Shown: one piece after another, positions 37,771-47,641 of the stretch
How the letters are laid out: every line of letters starts with the position of its first letter
How positions within the stretch are numbered: the stretch's first letter is position 1
Assembly (NCBI GenBank): GCA_039029315.1
Contig: JBCCGK010000010.1
Span: 1-64,000, forward strand
Source of the DNA: JBCCCJ01 sp039029315
GTDB lineage: Bacteria > Bacteroidota > Bacteroidia > J057
Direction of reading: 5' to 3'
DNA: 64,000 bases
The notes under the pieces: model-generated
The model's database searches: none
What the model was told of the DNA's origin: nothing
What the model saw: the letters and a program-made list of their open reading frames with translations, nothing else
Made by a program: the position numbers and the translations under genes

Positions 37771-39267
37771 TTATTTCCGGGTGACAACCAAAGCATTCGG
37801 AAACTCGGCCACCTCGGTTTCTTCATCTCGTAGGACTTCCAGTGTATTCAGGTCTATCACATTGTATTTACCGGGGGGGAAAGTATTCCCCTCCAGTGGG
37901 TGATGCGGCGGGTCTTGTCCACCTGTGTTTTCGGAGGAGACATACAATCTCCTTCCGACGACATCTACACTGACTCCGTGTGGTCGCTGCCCAACCCTGT
38001 AGATGTTTCTCTCCCACACCAGATTGGCTACATCAATGACTGAAATACACCCTTCCAAAGCGCCCTGCTCTGAAAAATTCTCTTCTTTGGCACAGGCGAC
38101 AAACATGCGTTTGGACTCCGGATCATACTCCATCAAGCGTGGGAATCTAGCCACATCAATCACCTTGACCAATTCACCTGTCTCAGGCCGAAATACCCGG
38201 ACCTGATTCCCCTTGTTGCAGGTAATAAACAATAGGTCTTCCTGCTCCAGCAAGTACAACTGATATGGCTTAAGGGTATCGGCTATACTTGAAGGATCGA
38301 CGGGATAGGTATCGATGACGGATTTGAATCCCGTTTCATCTATTTCCAACACCGCATACTCATCTGAAGCTCCAGCCCCAACGAATACGCGCGTGAATGC
38401 CTCATTGATCCTCACCCCATGTGCCAATCCCAGAAAGTCCGTACCTCCATTGACTTCCTGAATCAAGCTCATATCTGTGGTATTGATCATGGAAAGTTTG
38501 GGCGTATCGTGAGAAGTATTATAATGGGTAACAATGGCTCGCGTTCCATTGGCACCGATTTGAACCAAAGCGGGAGAAGCACTTAAGGCCACCCGTCCCA
38601 CCAACTCATAAGTATCAGTTCTGTATTTTTCCAGTGCATTGCCAGAAATCAGGGTGACATACATATACTGCTCATCCGGAGACAAGGTCAGAAAGTGTGG
38701 TGCTTCCAGAACTGCAGGATTCTGACCTACAGGGATGAAGCGCATGATCAGATTGCTTGCAATATCTGATACAGCAATTAGATCACTGTTCGCGCACAGT
38801 GTAAACAGTTTCCCTCCACTTGTAGATGTCTGGGTTTCCCAATATGCTTTCCCCTCTCTGTTCAATGCGCCATTTTCAATCCAATCCTTGATGATGGTGA
38901 CCTGGGTACGATCGAGCCGATCTTCTTCCTGTATTGGCATGGTAGGAAGGGCGCGAATGCCAAGCTCTTCAAAGGTATTGATATGCTGGAACAGATGTGA
39001 CCATTGTGGGGTTCCCGGAATGATTACTGAGCCAAATTCTGAGCCTTCAAATGCCAGGGACCAGCTACTCAAATCCAGAGATTCTGGAGAATCTTCTCCT
39101 ATATGGCAAGCAGTGATAGCACAGGAATTCACCACAATTTCCCCAACCTCATCTGGATAATCCGCTTCCTCCAGACGCTGCTCCTCTAGATTATACCACA
39201 TACAGGAGGAAAATTGGACCAGAGAAAAGATCAACAGAACAGGAAGAAAAATTCGACTGTAAGGCAT
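37771..39267 (-). CDS. Lipoprotein with cytochrome-c-like domain and YncE-type beta-propeller
   Basis: Encodes 498 residues from ATG 39267; the frame runs on to 39438, but only ATG 39267 gives a lipoprotein signal (MPYSRIFLPVLLIFSL..FSSC, lipid on C22). Residues ~45-135 resemble planctomycete-type cytochrome c domains: CAITACH (C49, C54, H55) with LDLSSW, IIPGTPQWSHLF and TIIKDWIENGAL. The heme motif is CX4CH instead of CXXCH, a form I recall from Bacteroidota lipoproteins. The rest (~150-498) is a seven-bladed-propeller-like repeat region (LTLSPDEQYMYVTL, VDVVGRRLYVSSE). It is divergent from the dehydrogenase gene. Substrate and electron partner are unknown. Confidence 0.87.
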   Translation of the reverse strand: MPYSRIFLPVLLIFSLVQFSSCMWYNLEEQRLEEADYPDEVGEIVVNSCAITACHIGEDSPESLDLSSWSLAFEGSEFGSVIIPGTPQWSHLFQHINTFEELGIRALPTMPIQEEDRLDRTQVTIIKDWIENGALNREGKAYWETQTSTSGGKLFTLCANSDLIAVSDIASNLIMRFIPVGQNPAVLEAPHFLTLSPDEQYMYVTLISGNALEKYRTDTYELVGRVALSASPALVQIGANGTRAIVTHYNTSHDTPKLSMINTTDMSLIQEVNGGTDFLGLAHGVRINEAFTRVFVGAGASDEYAVLEIDETGFKSVIDTYPVDPSSIADTLKPYQLYLLEQEDLLFITCNKGNQVRVFRPETGELVKVIDVARFPRLMEYDPESKRMFVACAKEENFSEQGALEGCISVIDVANLVWERNIYRVGQRPHGVSVDVVGRRLYVSSENTGGQDPPHHPLEGNTFPPGKYNVIDLNTLEVLRDEETEVAEFPNALVVTRK

Positions 39268-39397
39268 AAATGAGGACTCAATTTGGGTAAAAAACAAAAC
39301 AGGCAAACAAAAATACAGGATCAATTTGGGTTTTTTCCTAAACTTGCAGCATTCTTTCACCTGATCTCTATCATCTGCTCTTACTAAAAACGACATT

Positions 39398-40390
39398 ATG
39401 ATCCGTATTGGTTTGCTGGGTGCCGGACATTTGGGCAAAATCCATCTTAAATTGCTCCAAGAAATTGAGGCATTTACAGTAGTTGGGTTTTATGACGTCG
39501 ATCCAAAGGTCCAAACAGCTATTTCTGAATCACTTGGCCTCAAGGCATTTTCCTCAGCCGAACAATTGCTGGATCAAGTAGATGCCGTAGATATCGTCAC
39601 ACCTACCCTGAGCCACTTCACCTATGCCAATATGGCGCTTAGACAAGGCAAGCATATTTTCATTGAAAAACCTCTGACCCAGACCGTCACAGAAGCAGAG
39701 CAACTGTTGGCGCTCTCGGGACAACATCCTGACTTAGTCATACAGATTGGACATGTAGAGCGCTTCAATCCGGCATTCCAGGCAGTCTCCAGCCAGCCCA
39801 TACAGCCGATGTTCATTGAAGGGCATCGGCTCGCGATGTACAATCCCAGAGGGACTGATGTCTCAGTGGTGCTTGACCTCATGATTCATGATCTTGATGT
39901 GGTCCTCAGCATGGTTCCAAGTCCTGTCCGGCATATCAGTGCCAGTGGAGTGGCTGTCATCAGTGATACGCCAGACATTGCCAATGCCAGGATTGAATTT
40001 GAGAATGGATGTATCGCCAACTTGACGGCAAGCAGAATCTCCCTCAAAAACATGCGTCGCCTTCGGATGTTTCAGAAAAACACCTATCTGGCGGTTGATT
40101 TTTTGAATAAAAAGCTTGAGGTATTCAGATTGAGTGAGGAGAAAGAATCCCATTCAGGAACCACAAGTTTTGCCTTCGAAACTGGTGAACAGACCAAGTA
40201 TCTCGTATTTGAGCAGCCAGAAATCCAGCAAACCAATGCAATCAAACAAGAATTGGAAGAGTTCGCGTCCAGCATTTTGCATGATAGCGCAATCAGAGTC
40301 AGCCTGAAAGATGGCTATCGCGCCTTGAAAATGGCACATGAAATTTTACAGAATATTCAGGAAAGGATTCGTTCAGCCACTATTGGGTGA
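39398..40390 (+). CDS. Gfo/Idh/MocA family NAD(P)-dependent oxidoreductase
   Basis: Encodes 330 residues. The Rossmann motif is IGLLGAGHLGKIH, followed by FYDVDP and the family signatures IVTPTLSHF and FIEKPLT. The C-terminal domain has GHVERFNPAF and LDLMIHDLDVVL, with H and D at the usual catalytic places. The GHVERFNP form occurs in sugar-nucleotide 3-dehydrogenases of the GnnA type, so a role in lipid A or surface-sugar synthesis is possible, but no partner transferase (GnnB) gene is in the window. Cytoplasmic. Followed by a hairpin. Confidence 0.9.
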   Translation: MIRIGLLGAGHLGKIHLKLLQEIEAFTVVGFYDVDPKVQTAISESLGLKAFSSAEQLLDQVDAVDIVTPTLSHFTYANMALRQGKHIFIEKPLTQTVTEAEQLLALSGQHPDLVIQIGHVERFNPAFQAVSSQPIQPMFIEGHRLAMYNPRGTDVSVVLDLMIHDLDVVLSMVPSPVRHISASGVAVISDTPDIANARIEFENGCIANLTASRISLKNMRRLRMFQKNTYLAVDFLNKKLEVFRLSEEKESHSGTTSFAFETGEQTKYLVFEQPEIQQTNAIKQELEEFASSILHDSAIRVSLKDGYRALKMAHEILQNIQERIRSATIG

Positions 40391-40411
40391 AAAGCTAGTC
40401 TTTTCAGCAAA

Positions 40412-40438
40412 AACGGACAGATTCTGAATCTGCCCGTT
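40412..40438 (+). terminator. Terminator-like hairpin after the oxidoreductase gene
   Basis: AACGGACAGATTC and GAATCTGCCCGTT pair over 13 positions with one mismatch around a one-base centre, so the real loop is a few bases. It starts 22 bp after the stop. An A-rich stretch precedes it and only a weak T-stretch follows. Confidence 0.55.
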
Positions 40439-40629
40439 CATTGTCAGTCGTAGGTAGCTTAATCGCTTCCCAATTCTCGGATTTTCTGAATTGAAAAAAA
40501 AATCCAAATAATCTTGTGAATTTCACAGTTTGAGGATTTGTCTAAACAGCCCATTCATACTATCTTCGATGTTTGTTTTTTGTTACGCATACATTCGGCC
40601 CAGACACTTTTCTCTACAATTACTACTCT

Positions 40630-43600
40630 ATGCGCCTATCTGCACTCTCTCTCTGCCTCATTTTTTTTATTCAAATTTGCCTCTCCCAACCTGATAAGCA
40701 GAAAGCCTGGGAAGTTGCAGAACCACATGGTCCACACAAAGACATTGAATTTACGGTGGATGAAGGGACCTGGATGAACCTGGATGTTAGCCCCGATGGT
40801 CAAGAGATTGTTTTTGATTTGCTTGGCGACATCTACCTCCTTCCTATCAGTGGGGGAAAAGCGACCCTCATTTCAGGCGGGCTACCTTACGAGATACAAC
40901 CTAGATTCAGTCCTGATGGCAAACAAATCCTCTTTACCAGTGATCGGGGAGGGGGAGACAACATCTGGCTCATGAACAAAGATGGAAGTGAGCAAAAACA
41001 ATTGACCAAAGAAAGTTTTCGCTTGCTCAATAATGCAGTATGGAGTCCTGACGGCCAATACTTCGTTGCACGAAAACATTTCACAGGAACTCGTTCCCTT
41101 GGCGCCGGGGAGATGTGGTTGTATCATATAACTGGAGGTGCCGGTATCCAACTCACCAAACGAAGCAATGACCAACTGGATTCCGGAGAGCCATTTATAT
41201 CTCCTGATGGGCGATATGTCTATTTCAGTGAAGACATTAGTGGAGGATCGATTTACCAATACAACAAAGATCCAAATGGGCAGATTTATGGAATAAAACG
41301 ATATGATAGAGACCTTGGCAAGGTGGAATTTGTGGTGAGTGGTGCTGGAGGCGCTTGTCGGCCAAGCGTGTCTCCATCTGGAACTCTCCTTGCCTATGTG
41401 AAACGTGTTCGAACCCAATCGGTGTTATACATTCACGATCTCGATACAGGAGAGGAATGGCCAATCTTTGACGGGCTGACCAAAGATCAGCAAGAAACCT
41501 GGGCAATCTTCGGTGTCTATCCCAATTTTGCCTGGATGCCAGATGGGAAATCTATCATCATTTATGGCAAAGGAAAAATCCATCGCGTCGATGTAGAGAC
41601 CTATGAATCTTCCATCATCCCATTCGAAGCCGAAGTCAAGCAGACCGTAGAGGAGGCAGTCTTGTTCCGTCAGGAAGTTGCTCCCGAAGCCTTTGAAGCA
41701 AAAATGATTCGCCATGCGACGACCTCTCCAGATGGAAACTGGCTTGCTTTCCACGCAGCGGGTCGCCTTTACCTTAAAGAACTGCCCAATGGCACTCCCC
41801 AGCGCTTGACTTCTGATGAACAGATGGAGTTCGAACCAGCCTTTAGTCATGATGGGAAGCACATTGTCTATACCAGTTGGACAGATGAGGAGATGGGCAA
41901 TATATATCACATCGCATTGTCCAATAGAGGCCAGAAAGGGAAAAAATTAACCAACACCAAAGGATTTTATTTTTCCCCCAGGTTCAATCGGGAAGGTGAT
42001 CAGATTGTCTTTCGCAAAGGTAGAGGGAATTCCGTACTTGGAAATACGTTTGGCAAACATCCTGGGATCTATATGATGTCAGCTGGCGGGGGATCGATGA
42101 ACAAGGTCTATGACGGAGGTTCTTCTCCAAGATTCAGCAAAGATGGCCAGAAAATATATTTTGAAACAGGCGGTGGTTTGAAGAAATTTTACCAAAGCCT
42201 GGACCTTGAAACAAATAAGGTTCAGACCCTGTTCACATCAACTTATGGCAAACAATTCACACCCAGCCCCGATGAAGAGTGGCTGGCCTTCACTGAATTG
42301 TTCAATGCGTTCATTATTCCATTCCCAAAGACAGGCAAATCATTTTCTCTTTCGAGCAAAACCAGGGCTGTTCCCATCAAACGGGTGAGCAGAGACGCAG
42401 GCACCTCCCTCCACTGGTCGGGAGATAGCAAAAGTCTTCATTGGATGCTGGGACCTGAATACTTTAGCAGTGACATTGATCAATCCTTTTCTTTCGTCGC
42501 AGGTGCCCCAGATAGCTTACCAGCCATTGATACGACAGGTATAGCTGTGGGCTTGCGGCTCAAGACAGATGTTCCTGAAGGCCAGATTGCACTTGTCAAT
42601 GCGAGAATCATCAGCATGAAAGGTGATCAGGTGATAGAATCTGGATATGTCCTGATTCATGGCAACAAAATTCAGCGTGTGGCCAAAGGGAGCAGGAAAT
42701 TCGGGGAGGAAATTAAAGTGATCGACTGTAGCGGAAAGACCATAATCCCTGGCTTGATCGATGTTCACTCCCATATGGGCGTGAGTTACAATGGGATTTC
42801 TCCTCAGCAGCAATGGTCTTACTTCGCCAATCTTGCTTATGGGATCACAACGACGCATGATCCGTCCAATCTGACCGAAATGGTATTTGCCCAATCTGAA
42901 ATGGTGGAAGCAGGCATGATGATTGGCCCAAGGGTCTATTCTACAGGAACCATTCTGTATGGTGCAGATGGAGACTTCAAAGCAGTGATCAATAGGTATG
43001 AAGATGCCCTATCCCATTTGAGAAGACTCAAGGCTGTTGGTGCCTTTTCCGTAAAAAGTTATAACCAGCCCAGACGAGAGCAACGCCAACAGGTCATCAA
43101 AGCTGCCCGCAAACTCAAGATGATGGTCTATCCGGAAGGAGGATCTACCTTCCTACATAACATGACCATGATTCTGGATGGGCATACCGGGATTGAGCAC
43201 TCCATTCCTGTCAATCCTCCTTATCAGGATGTGATTCAGCTGTGGAGTCGATCTCAGACAGCCTATACGCCGACATTGATTGTAGGTTATGGAGGCATGT
43301 GGGGAGAAAATTACTGGTACCAAAAAACCAATGTTTGGGAAAAAGACCATTTGTTAACCTTCACCCCACGTGCCTTTATTGATTCTCGTTCTCGCAGAAG
43401 GGAGATGTTACCAGAAGAAGAATGGGTAACCGGCTTTATCGAAAACAGCAAAGGATGCAAGGCCTTGTTGGATGCAGGGACCAAAGTACAATTGGGCGCG
43501 CATGGTCAACTAGAAGGATTAGGTGCCCATTGGGAATTGTGGATGCTTCAGCAAGGTGGCATGACCAATCACGAGGCTCTACGTGCTGCGACTCTCCACG

Positions 43601-43890
43601 GTGCAGAGTATATTGGGATGGGGCATGCGATTGGTTCGATCGAAAAAGGGAAACTAGCTGATCTAGTCATTCTGGAAAAAAATCCTCTGGATGACATCAA
43701 AAATACAGAGTATGTGCAGCATGTTATGAAAAATGGCCGTCTTTACGAAGCTGCAACCATGAATGAAGTCGGCCATTATGATCGCAAACGACTCCCGTTT
43801 TACTGGGAACACTCTCGATCCGGGGAAGCCTTTGATTGGCATGGTGACACCCAAGGTTTCATGACCCCCAAGTGCAGTTGTGTTCATTGA
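40630..43890 (+). CDS. Secreted fusion of a TolB-like propeller and an amidohydrolase
   Basis: Encodes 1086 residues from ATG 40630, chosen over the in-frame ATG 40573 because it starts a clean signal peptide (MRLSALSLCLIFFIQICLSQ). Residues ~40-640 hold repeated PD40/WD40-like blades (LDVSPDGQEIVFD, PRFSPDGKQILFTSD, FEPAFSHDGKHIVYTS). The C-terminal part (~650-1075) is an imidazolonepropionase-type amidohydrolase: GLIDVHSHM with metal ligands H713 and H715, YGITTTHDPS, LGAHGQLEG and SIEKGKLADLVILEKNP. Likely periplasmic metal-dependent hydrolase; this fusion is common in Bacteroidota and its substrate is generally not known. The carboxy end has a Cys-rich tail (PKCSCVH). Confidence 0.9.
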   Translation: MRLSALSLCLIFFIQICLSQPDKQKAWEVAEPHGPHKDIEFTVDEGTWMNLDVSPDGQEIVFDLLGDIYLLPISGGKATLISGGLPYEIQPRFSPDGKQILFTSDRGGGDNIWLMNKDGSEQKQLTKESFRLLNNAVWSPDGQYFVARKHFTGTRSLGAGEMWLYHITGGAGIQLTKRSNDQLDSGEPFISPDGRYVYFSEDISGGSIYQYNKDPNGQIYGIKRYDRDLGKVEFVVSGAGGACRPSVSPSGTLLAYVKRVRTQSVLYIHDLDTGEEWPIFDGLTKDQQETWAIFGVYPNFAWMPDGKSIIIYGKGKIHRVDVETYESSIIPFEAEVKQTVEEAVLFRQEVAPEAFEAKMIRHATTSPDGNWLAFHAAGRLYLKELPNGTPQRLTSDEQMEFEPAFSHDGKHIVYTSWTDEEMGNIYHIALSNRGQKGKKLTNTKGFYFSPRFNREGDQIVFRKGRGNSVLGNTFGKHPGIYMMSAGGGSMNKVYDGGSSPRFSKDGQKIYFETGGGLKKFYQSLDLETNKVQTLFTSTYGKQFTPSPDEEWLAFTELFNAFIIPFPKTGKSFSLSSKTRAVPIKRVSRDAGTSLHWSGDSKSLHWMLGPEYFSSDIDQSFSFVAGAPDSLPAIDTTGIAVGLRLKTDVPEGQIALVNARIISMKGDQVIESGYVLIHGNKIQRVAKGSRKFGEEIKVIDCSGKTIIPGLIDVHSHMGVSYNGISPQQQWSYFANLAYGITTTHDPSNLTEMVFAQSEMVEAGMMIGPRVYSTGTILYGADGDFKAVINRYEDALSHLRRLKAVGAFSVKSYNQPRREQRQQVIKAARKLKMMVYPEGGSTFLHNMTMILDGHTGIEHSIPVNPPYQDVIQLWSRSQTAYTPTLIVGYGGMWGENYWYQKTNVWEKDHLLTFTPRAFIDSRSRRREMLPEEEWVTGFIENSKGCKALLDAGTKVQLGAHGQLEGLGAHWELWMLQQGGMTNHEALRAATLHGAEYIGMGHAIGSIEKGKLADLVILEKNPLDDIKNTEYVQHVMKNGRLYEAATMNEVGHYDRKRLPFYWEHSRSGEAFDWHGDTQGFMTPKCSCVH

Positions 43891-43949
43891 CCTATCCTAT
43901 AGACACACACTGATTTAAGAGTAATTATTTAACCAAAACCAACTTTTCT

Positions 43950-45485
43950 ATGAATCGTATTTTGACATGTTTATTTATGGCAATTCTCTTTGCCACTACA
44001 GGCTTTTCCCAAGACCTAAAGGTTCATCCAAGCACGCTCTCTCCTGACAGATCCTTTTCTGATCGCCTGACGCCCCCAACTTCTTCCAACAGCCGCTTAA
44101 CTACATGCGGTCCTGACACCTCTTTTTACGCCTTCACCAAGGCCTTTGAATCAGATACCTCCTTCAGACTGCTAGGAGTAGGTGGCGGGGCTCCTGCTGC
44201 TGGCCAAATGTTTGAGGTTCCTTCTGGCAATAGCGTAACGATCAATGGATTTCAGATTACTGGTGTTTTGGGAGCGAATGATGCAACTGTAGGTGCGGTT
44301 GTCTGCGAGGTGTACAATGCAGCAGCTGACAATACCCCTTCCGGCCCTCCTTTGGGAGTTGATACTGTTTTTATAGACTCCACCTTTGGCGGAGGTCTTT
44401 TTAGTGTTCTGAGAAAGCAAGCCACCTTTAATCCCCCCATTACAACCTCTCAAAATTATGTCCTGACAGCTACAAGTCTTTCTGACTCTACGCTATTCCT
44501 CGGGACGAATAACTGGGAAGCACCTGATGGTGGAGCAGGTGCAGGTGAAAGCCTTGCCTCGATCTTCCTGAATGGTGCCTGGACACCAACCATCGGTTTG
44601 AGTTTTGGTCAGGGACAACCTGTGCTTGACCTCGACTGGTTGATGGAACCATTTGTAACATATGACATCAATACCAATTTTGTTGCAGACCAATCCTGCC
44701 TGATTTTTGACTCAACCGTCAACTTCCTGAGTCTGGGATCAAGCATTGTTCAGAGCAAATTCTACAATCTTCGGGCTTTTGCTGTTGAGTTTGACTCTGC
44801 TGCAGATGAAACCCTGGCCTGGAACTTTGGAGATGGAACCCCTCCAGTATTTGGAGCGACAGCTTCTCACTCCTTTGCTGCCGGTGCGAACTCCTATACC
44901 GTAGGATTGTTTTCACTCGTAGCAGGATATACCACTGGATGCATTGACTCCCTTGAAATGACCTTCCCAGCTGGTGGGATACCTACCGCAGATTTTGTCA
45001 GCACTCTGGACTCAGCGACGATTACAGTTGCCTTTACCAATAACTCTGTTGGGGCTGATTCCTATCAGTGGGATTTCGGAGATGGCAATACTTCCACTGA
45101 TCCAACCCCGGCTCACACCTATGCATCAGGAGGTGTCTACACCATCCGCTTGGTAGCTTCAAGCTGTAATGGTGCGTTGACAGACACCAGTTTTCAGGAA
45201 ATCGGTGTGGCAAGCGTGGGCATCTTGGATGATCGCATTGAAGATCTACAGATTTTCCCAAATCCAACTTCTGGACAACTTGAAGTTTCTTTGACACTTG
45301 ATCAGGCCAGTAGCGTGCAATTGGCAGTCTTTAACGCTCTCGGGCAAGAAGTGATGAGTCTTCCAGCGGAAACCATTCAAACCCAATCATATCATATTGA
45401 TTTGACTGGAAAAGATGCCGGGCTTTACCTGCTTAGATTAAGCATTGATGATCAGGCCGTGATTAAAAAGATCTCCCTGTTCTAA
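43950..45485 (+). CDS. T9SS type A secreted protein with PKD domain (paralogue 1)
   Basis: Encodes 511 residues. A signal peptide (MNRILTCLFMAILFATTGFSQ) precedes an unassigned beta-rich domain of ~250 residues (LTTCGPDTSFY near its start, NNWEAPDGGAGAGE later), one incomplete PKD-like domain (WNFGDGTPPVFG), a canonical PKD domain (YQWDFGDGNTSTDP) and a type A sorting domain (LQIFPNPTSGQLEVSL ... GLYLLRL). Exported by T9SS and anchored at the surface or released. Domain order and many motifs match the protein encoded at 45946-47451, so the two arose by tandem duplication. A strong terminator follows. Confidence 0.9.
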   Translation: MNRILTCLFMAILFATTGFSQDLKVHPSTLSPDRSFSDRLTPPTSSNSRLTTCGPDTSFYAFTKAFESDTSFRLLGVGGGAPAAGQMFEVPSGNSVTINGFQITGVLGANDATVGAVVCEVYNAAADNTPSGPPLGVDTVFIDSTFGGGLFSVLRKQATFNPPITTSQNYVLTATSLSDSTLFLGTNNWEAPDGGAGAGESLASIFLNGAWTPTIGLSFGQGQPVLDLDWLMEPFVTYDINTNFVADQSCLIFDSTVNFLSLGSSIVQSKFYNLRAFAVEFDSAADETLAWNFGDGTPPVFGATASHSFAAGANSYTVGLFSLVAGYTTGCIDSLEMTFPAGGIPTADFVSTLDSATITVAFTNNSVGADSYQWDFGDGNTSTDPTPAHTYASGGVYTIRLVASSCNGALTDTSFQEIGVASVGILDDRIEDLQIFPNPTSGQLEVSLTLDQASSVQLAVFNALGQEVMSLPAETIQTQSYHIDLTGKDAGLYLLRLSIDDQAVIKKISLF

Positions 45486-45514
45486 TAGCCCCCACTACCA
45501 AATACTTTTTGTAC

Positions 45515-45550
45515 AAAGAGCAAAGTCGTCCATGACTTTGCTCTTTTTGT
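45515..45550 (+). terminator. Strong intrinsic terminator
   Basis: AAAGAGCAAAGTC (45515-45527) and GACTTTGCTCTTT (45534-45546) form a perfect 13-bp stem with loop GTCCAT, followed by TT. It begins 29 bp after the stop of the first T9SS type A gene. The A-rich 5' arm and T-rich 3' end make it bidirectional in form. Confidence 0.9.
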
Positions 45551-45945
45551 ATTTTCAAACATCCCTTTTCACAGCTTTACTCCCCCCTCACCCTCCAGCA
45601 AGAAGACTGTTCATGTGTTTCGGCAGCATTCATGACCCTCTCGATGAACAAACAGACACAATCTCCTTGAATATAGATCTTGTAGATGGAAGCCAAATAG
45701 ATATCACGAATGCTGTCCGGGAACTTAATACAGGTAAATATTTCAATCACTTCCAGTCAGGCAACCTCCTGTAACTGCCCTTATCCGAGAGACAAATACA
45801 CCTGTTTACCTCCCTCCTCTCTTCTACATTAGACTCATAGATTGGGCCAATAAGAATATGCTGTTCTTCCTTTTCCAATCTTCTAGCCTGATCCCAAGAC
45901 TGGTCGAATCATATTTCCTTTCCCTTTACCTAACCAAATCTGAAA
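45551..45945. other. Gene-poor gap between the T9SS paralogues
   Basis: This 395-bp stretch has no convincing gene. An ORF that reaches 45774 begins inside the terminator. A shorter 53-residue version from ATG 45613 reads plausibly at its end (SLNIDLVDGSQIDITNAVRE), and may be a remnant. The last part precedes the second paralogue and should hold its promoter, but no clear motif is visible. Confidence 0.5.
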
Positions 45946-47451
45946 ATGATTAGAGTATTTACCCTTTTCCTTGGGCTTCTCCTTTATTGCAGTCCTGCTA
46001 TTAGCCAAAGCTTAAAATATGAAGTTGTGGATGGCGGCCCTGGATTTTGGGGGCCTACACGAGCGCAGACATCGTCCAGTCGCCTATTAAGTTGTGGACC
46101 AGATACGCTTCAATATGGCACAAGAAAGTCCCGTTTGGTCGACTCGGTCAGCAACAATCTCATTCTTCCTGGCAGAACGGGAATCGCGCAACGATTCCTC
46201 ATGACGGCTACTGATACTGCTGTCATTTCAGGTTTCAGGTTTTATGGGTCCAGTGAGGCAAGTGATAGTAGCTCTGTCATCATAAAATGCCAATTGTTCA
46301 AAACTGATTCGCTAGGGTTTCCTACTGGTTTGTCCCTCACTCAAACGTTCATCACCTTGAATTATGAAGGGAGCAACTTTGCAGAGGATAAGATTAGAAT
46401 TGTACAATTTCCAGTTCCCACTCAGGTCACATTCGATTTTGCCATCGTCATTGAAAATATTTCTGATTCCATATTTGGGGTGTTTACCAATAATTGGTTT
46501 TCTACCCCTCCAGCAGGACAGGGAGAAAATCTTTCTTCCGTAAAATTAGGATCTAGCTGGGAACCCATTTCAAATTATACAGGAAGTGGGCAAAGTCTCG
46601 ACCTGGATTTCTATCTGGAACCCATTGTCTATTATGATACTGACATAGATTTTGTCGCAGATACTGAGTGTATCCTGTATGACTCTACTGTGAATTTCAT
46701 CGCAACAACCCCTACCCTCTTACACAACCGATTCTTCAATGTTTTGGCTTTATGGGCACACTTTGGAGTGGAACAGGATTTCAGCATAGCCTGGGAATTT
46801 GGAGATGGAAGCCCGCCTGCTTTTGGGCCAATCGTTTCTCATCAGTTTCCAGAAGGGGAAGATTCCTATCTTGTATCAGCCTTTGCCCAGGTTCTAGGCT
46901 GTTGTCAGGAGTGTGTTGATTCTTTGGGTATAATATTTCCCGCTGGGGGGATACCCATGTCGGAGTTTACTCATGAAGTCGATTCCTCAAACAGTTTGAT
47001 CAATTTTGACAACCTATCTACTGGAGCCACTGAATATTCCTGGGATTTTGGTGATGGCAATACTTCCACGGAATCTATGCCTTCTCACAATTATGATACG
47101 ACAGGCACCTTTCTTGTCCGATTAATCGCCAGCAGTTGTCATGGAGCTGATACTAGTTTTCAGGAGCTTACCATCGTTCCTGTCAACATTCTGGACGACC
47201 TGGTTCAGGAATTGTCTATTTATCCCAATCCAAGTAAGGGACATGTTCATGTAGATCTTCAGCTAGCTCAGGTCCGCAGGGTGTCCCTGTCCATTTACAA
47301 TGTGTTAGGCCAAGAAGTATACAGCAGGTCTACAGAAACTCTACAGTCTCATTCTTATATTCTTCCTCTTGGCCATCTATTAGCCGGGATGTATTTCCTG
47401 AATGTGGAAATTGATGGCAAAAATCTAGTCAAGCCTCTTTCAATCCATTAA
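45946..47451 (+). CDS. T9SS type A secreted protein with PKD domain (paralogue 2)
   Basis: Encodes 501 residues with the same plan as its upstream neighbour: a signal peptide (MIRVFTLFLGLLLYCSPAISQ), a beta-rich domain (LLSCGPDTLQYGT, NNWFSTPPAGQGENL), a first PKD-like region (WEFGDGSPPAFGP), a canonical PKD domain (YSWDFGDGNTSTES) and the type A sorting domain (LSIYPNPSKGHVHVDL ... GMYFLNV). The two genes keep the same order of landmarks but differ at most positions, so the duplication is old. It has a CC/C pair (GCCQECVD) that the first copy lacks. Ends at a long hairpin. Confidence 0.9.
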   Translation: MIRVFTLFLGLLLYCSPAISQSLKYEVVDGGPGFWGPTRAQTSSSRLLSCGPDTLQYGTRKSRLVDSVSNNLILPGRTGIAQRFLMTATDTAVISGFRFYGSSEASDSSSVIIKCQLFKTDSLGFPTGLSLTQTFITLNYEGSNFAEDKIRIVQFPVPTQVTFDFAIVIENISDSIFGVFTNNWFSTPPAGQGENLSSVKLGSSWEPISNYTGSGQSLDLDFYLEPIVYYDTDIDFVADTECILYDSTVNFIATTPTLLHNRFFNVLALWAHFGVEQDFSIAWEFGDGSPPAFGPIVSHQFPEGEDSYLVSAFAQVLGCCQECVDSLGIIFPAGGIPMSEFTHEVDSSNSLINFDNLSTGATEYSWDFGDGNTSTESMPSHNYDTTGTFLVRLIASSCHGADTSFQELTIVPVNILDDLVQELSIYPNPSKGHVHVDLQLAQVRRVSLSIYNVLGQEVYSRSTETLQSHSYILPLGHLLAGMYFLNVEIDGKNLVKPLSIH

Positions 47452-47487
47452 GCACACACGATCATAGAGTTTCTCCTTCACAAAGAG

Positions 47488-47536
47488 AAGGCATCGCAAC
47501 AAGGAGATCCATGATCTTGCATTGTTGCGATGCCTT
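47488..47536. terminator. Long 15-bp stem between convergent genes
   Basis: AAGGCATCGCAACAA (47488-47502) is the exact complement of TTGTTGCGATGCCTT (47522-47536). The 19-nt loop contains a GATC-CAT-GATC mini-stem. It sits between the plus-strand T9SS gene and the minus-strand lipoprotein gene and could end both transcripts, though no T-run follows on the plus strand. Confidence 0.7.
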
Positions 47537-47641
47537 GCTTGATTGCTGTATCCTTTCCCAGCCTTCTCTCAGCCGTATTAGGGATGCTCAAAGAAAGAAG
47601 GATTCTTACAAGCTCTTTAAAAAGGCTGTTTGGCTCTCGAT

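Noticed and set aside
45532..45774. 80-aa plus-strand ORF
   Set aside because: Starts inside a strong terminator; only the last ~50 residues look protein-like, so at most a remnant.
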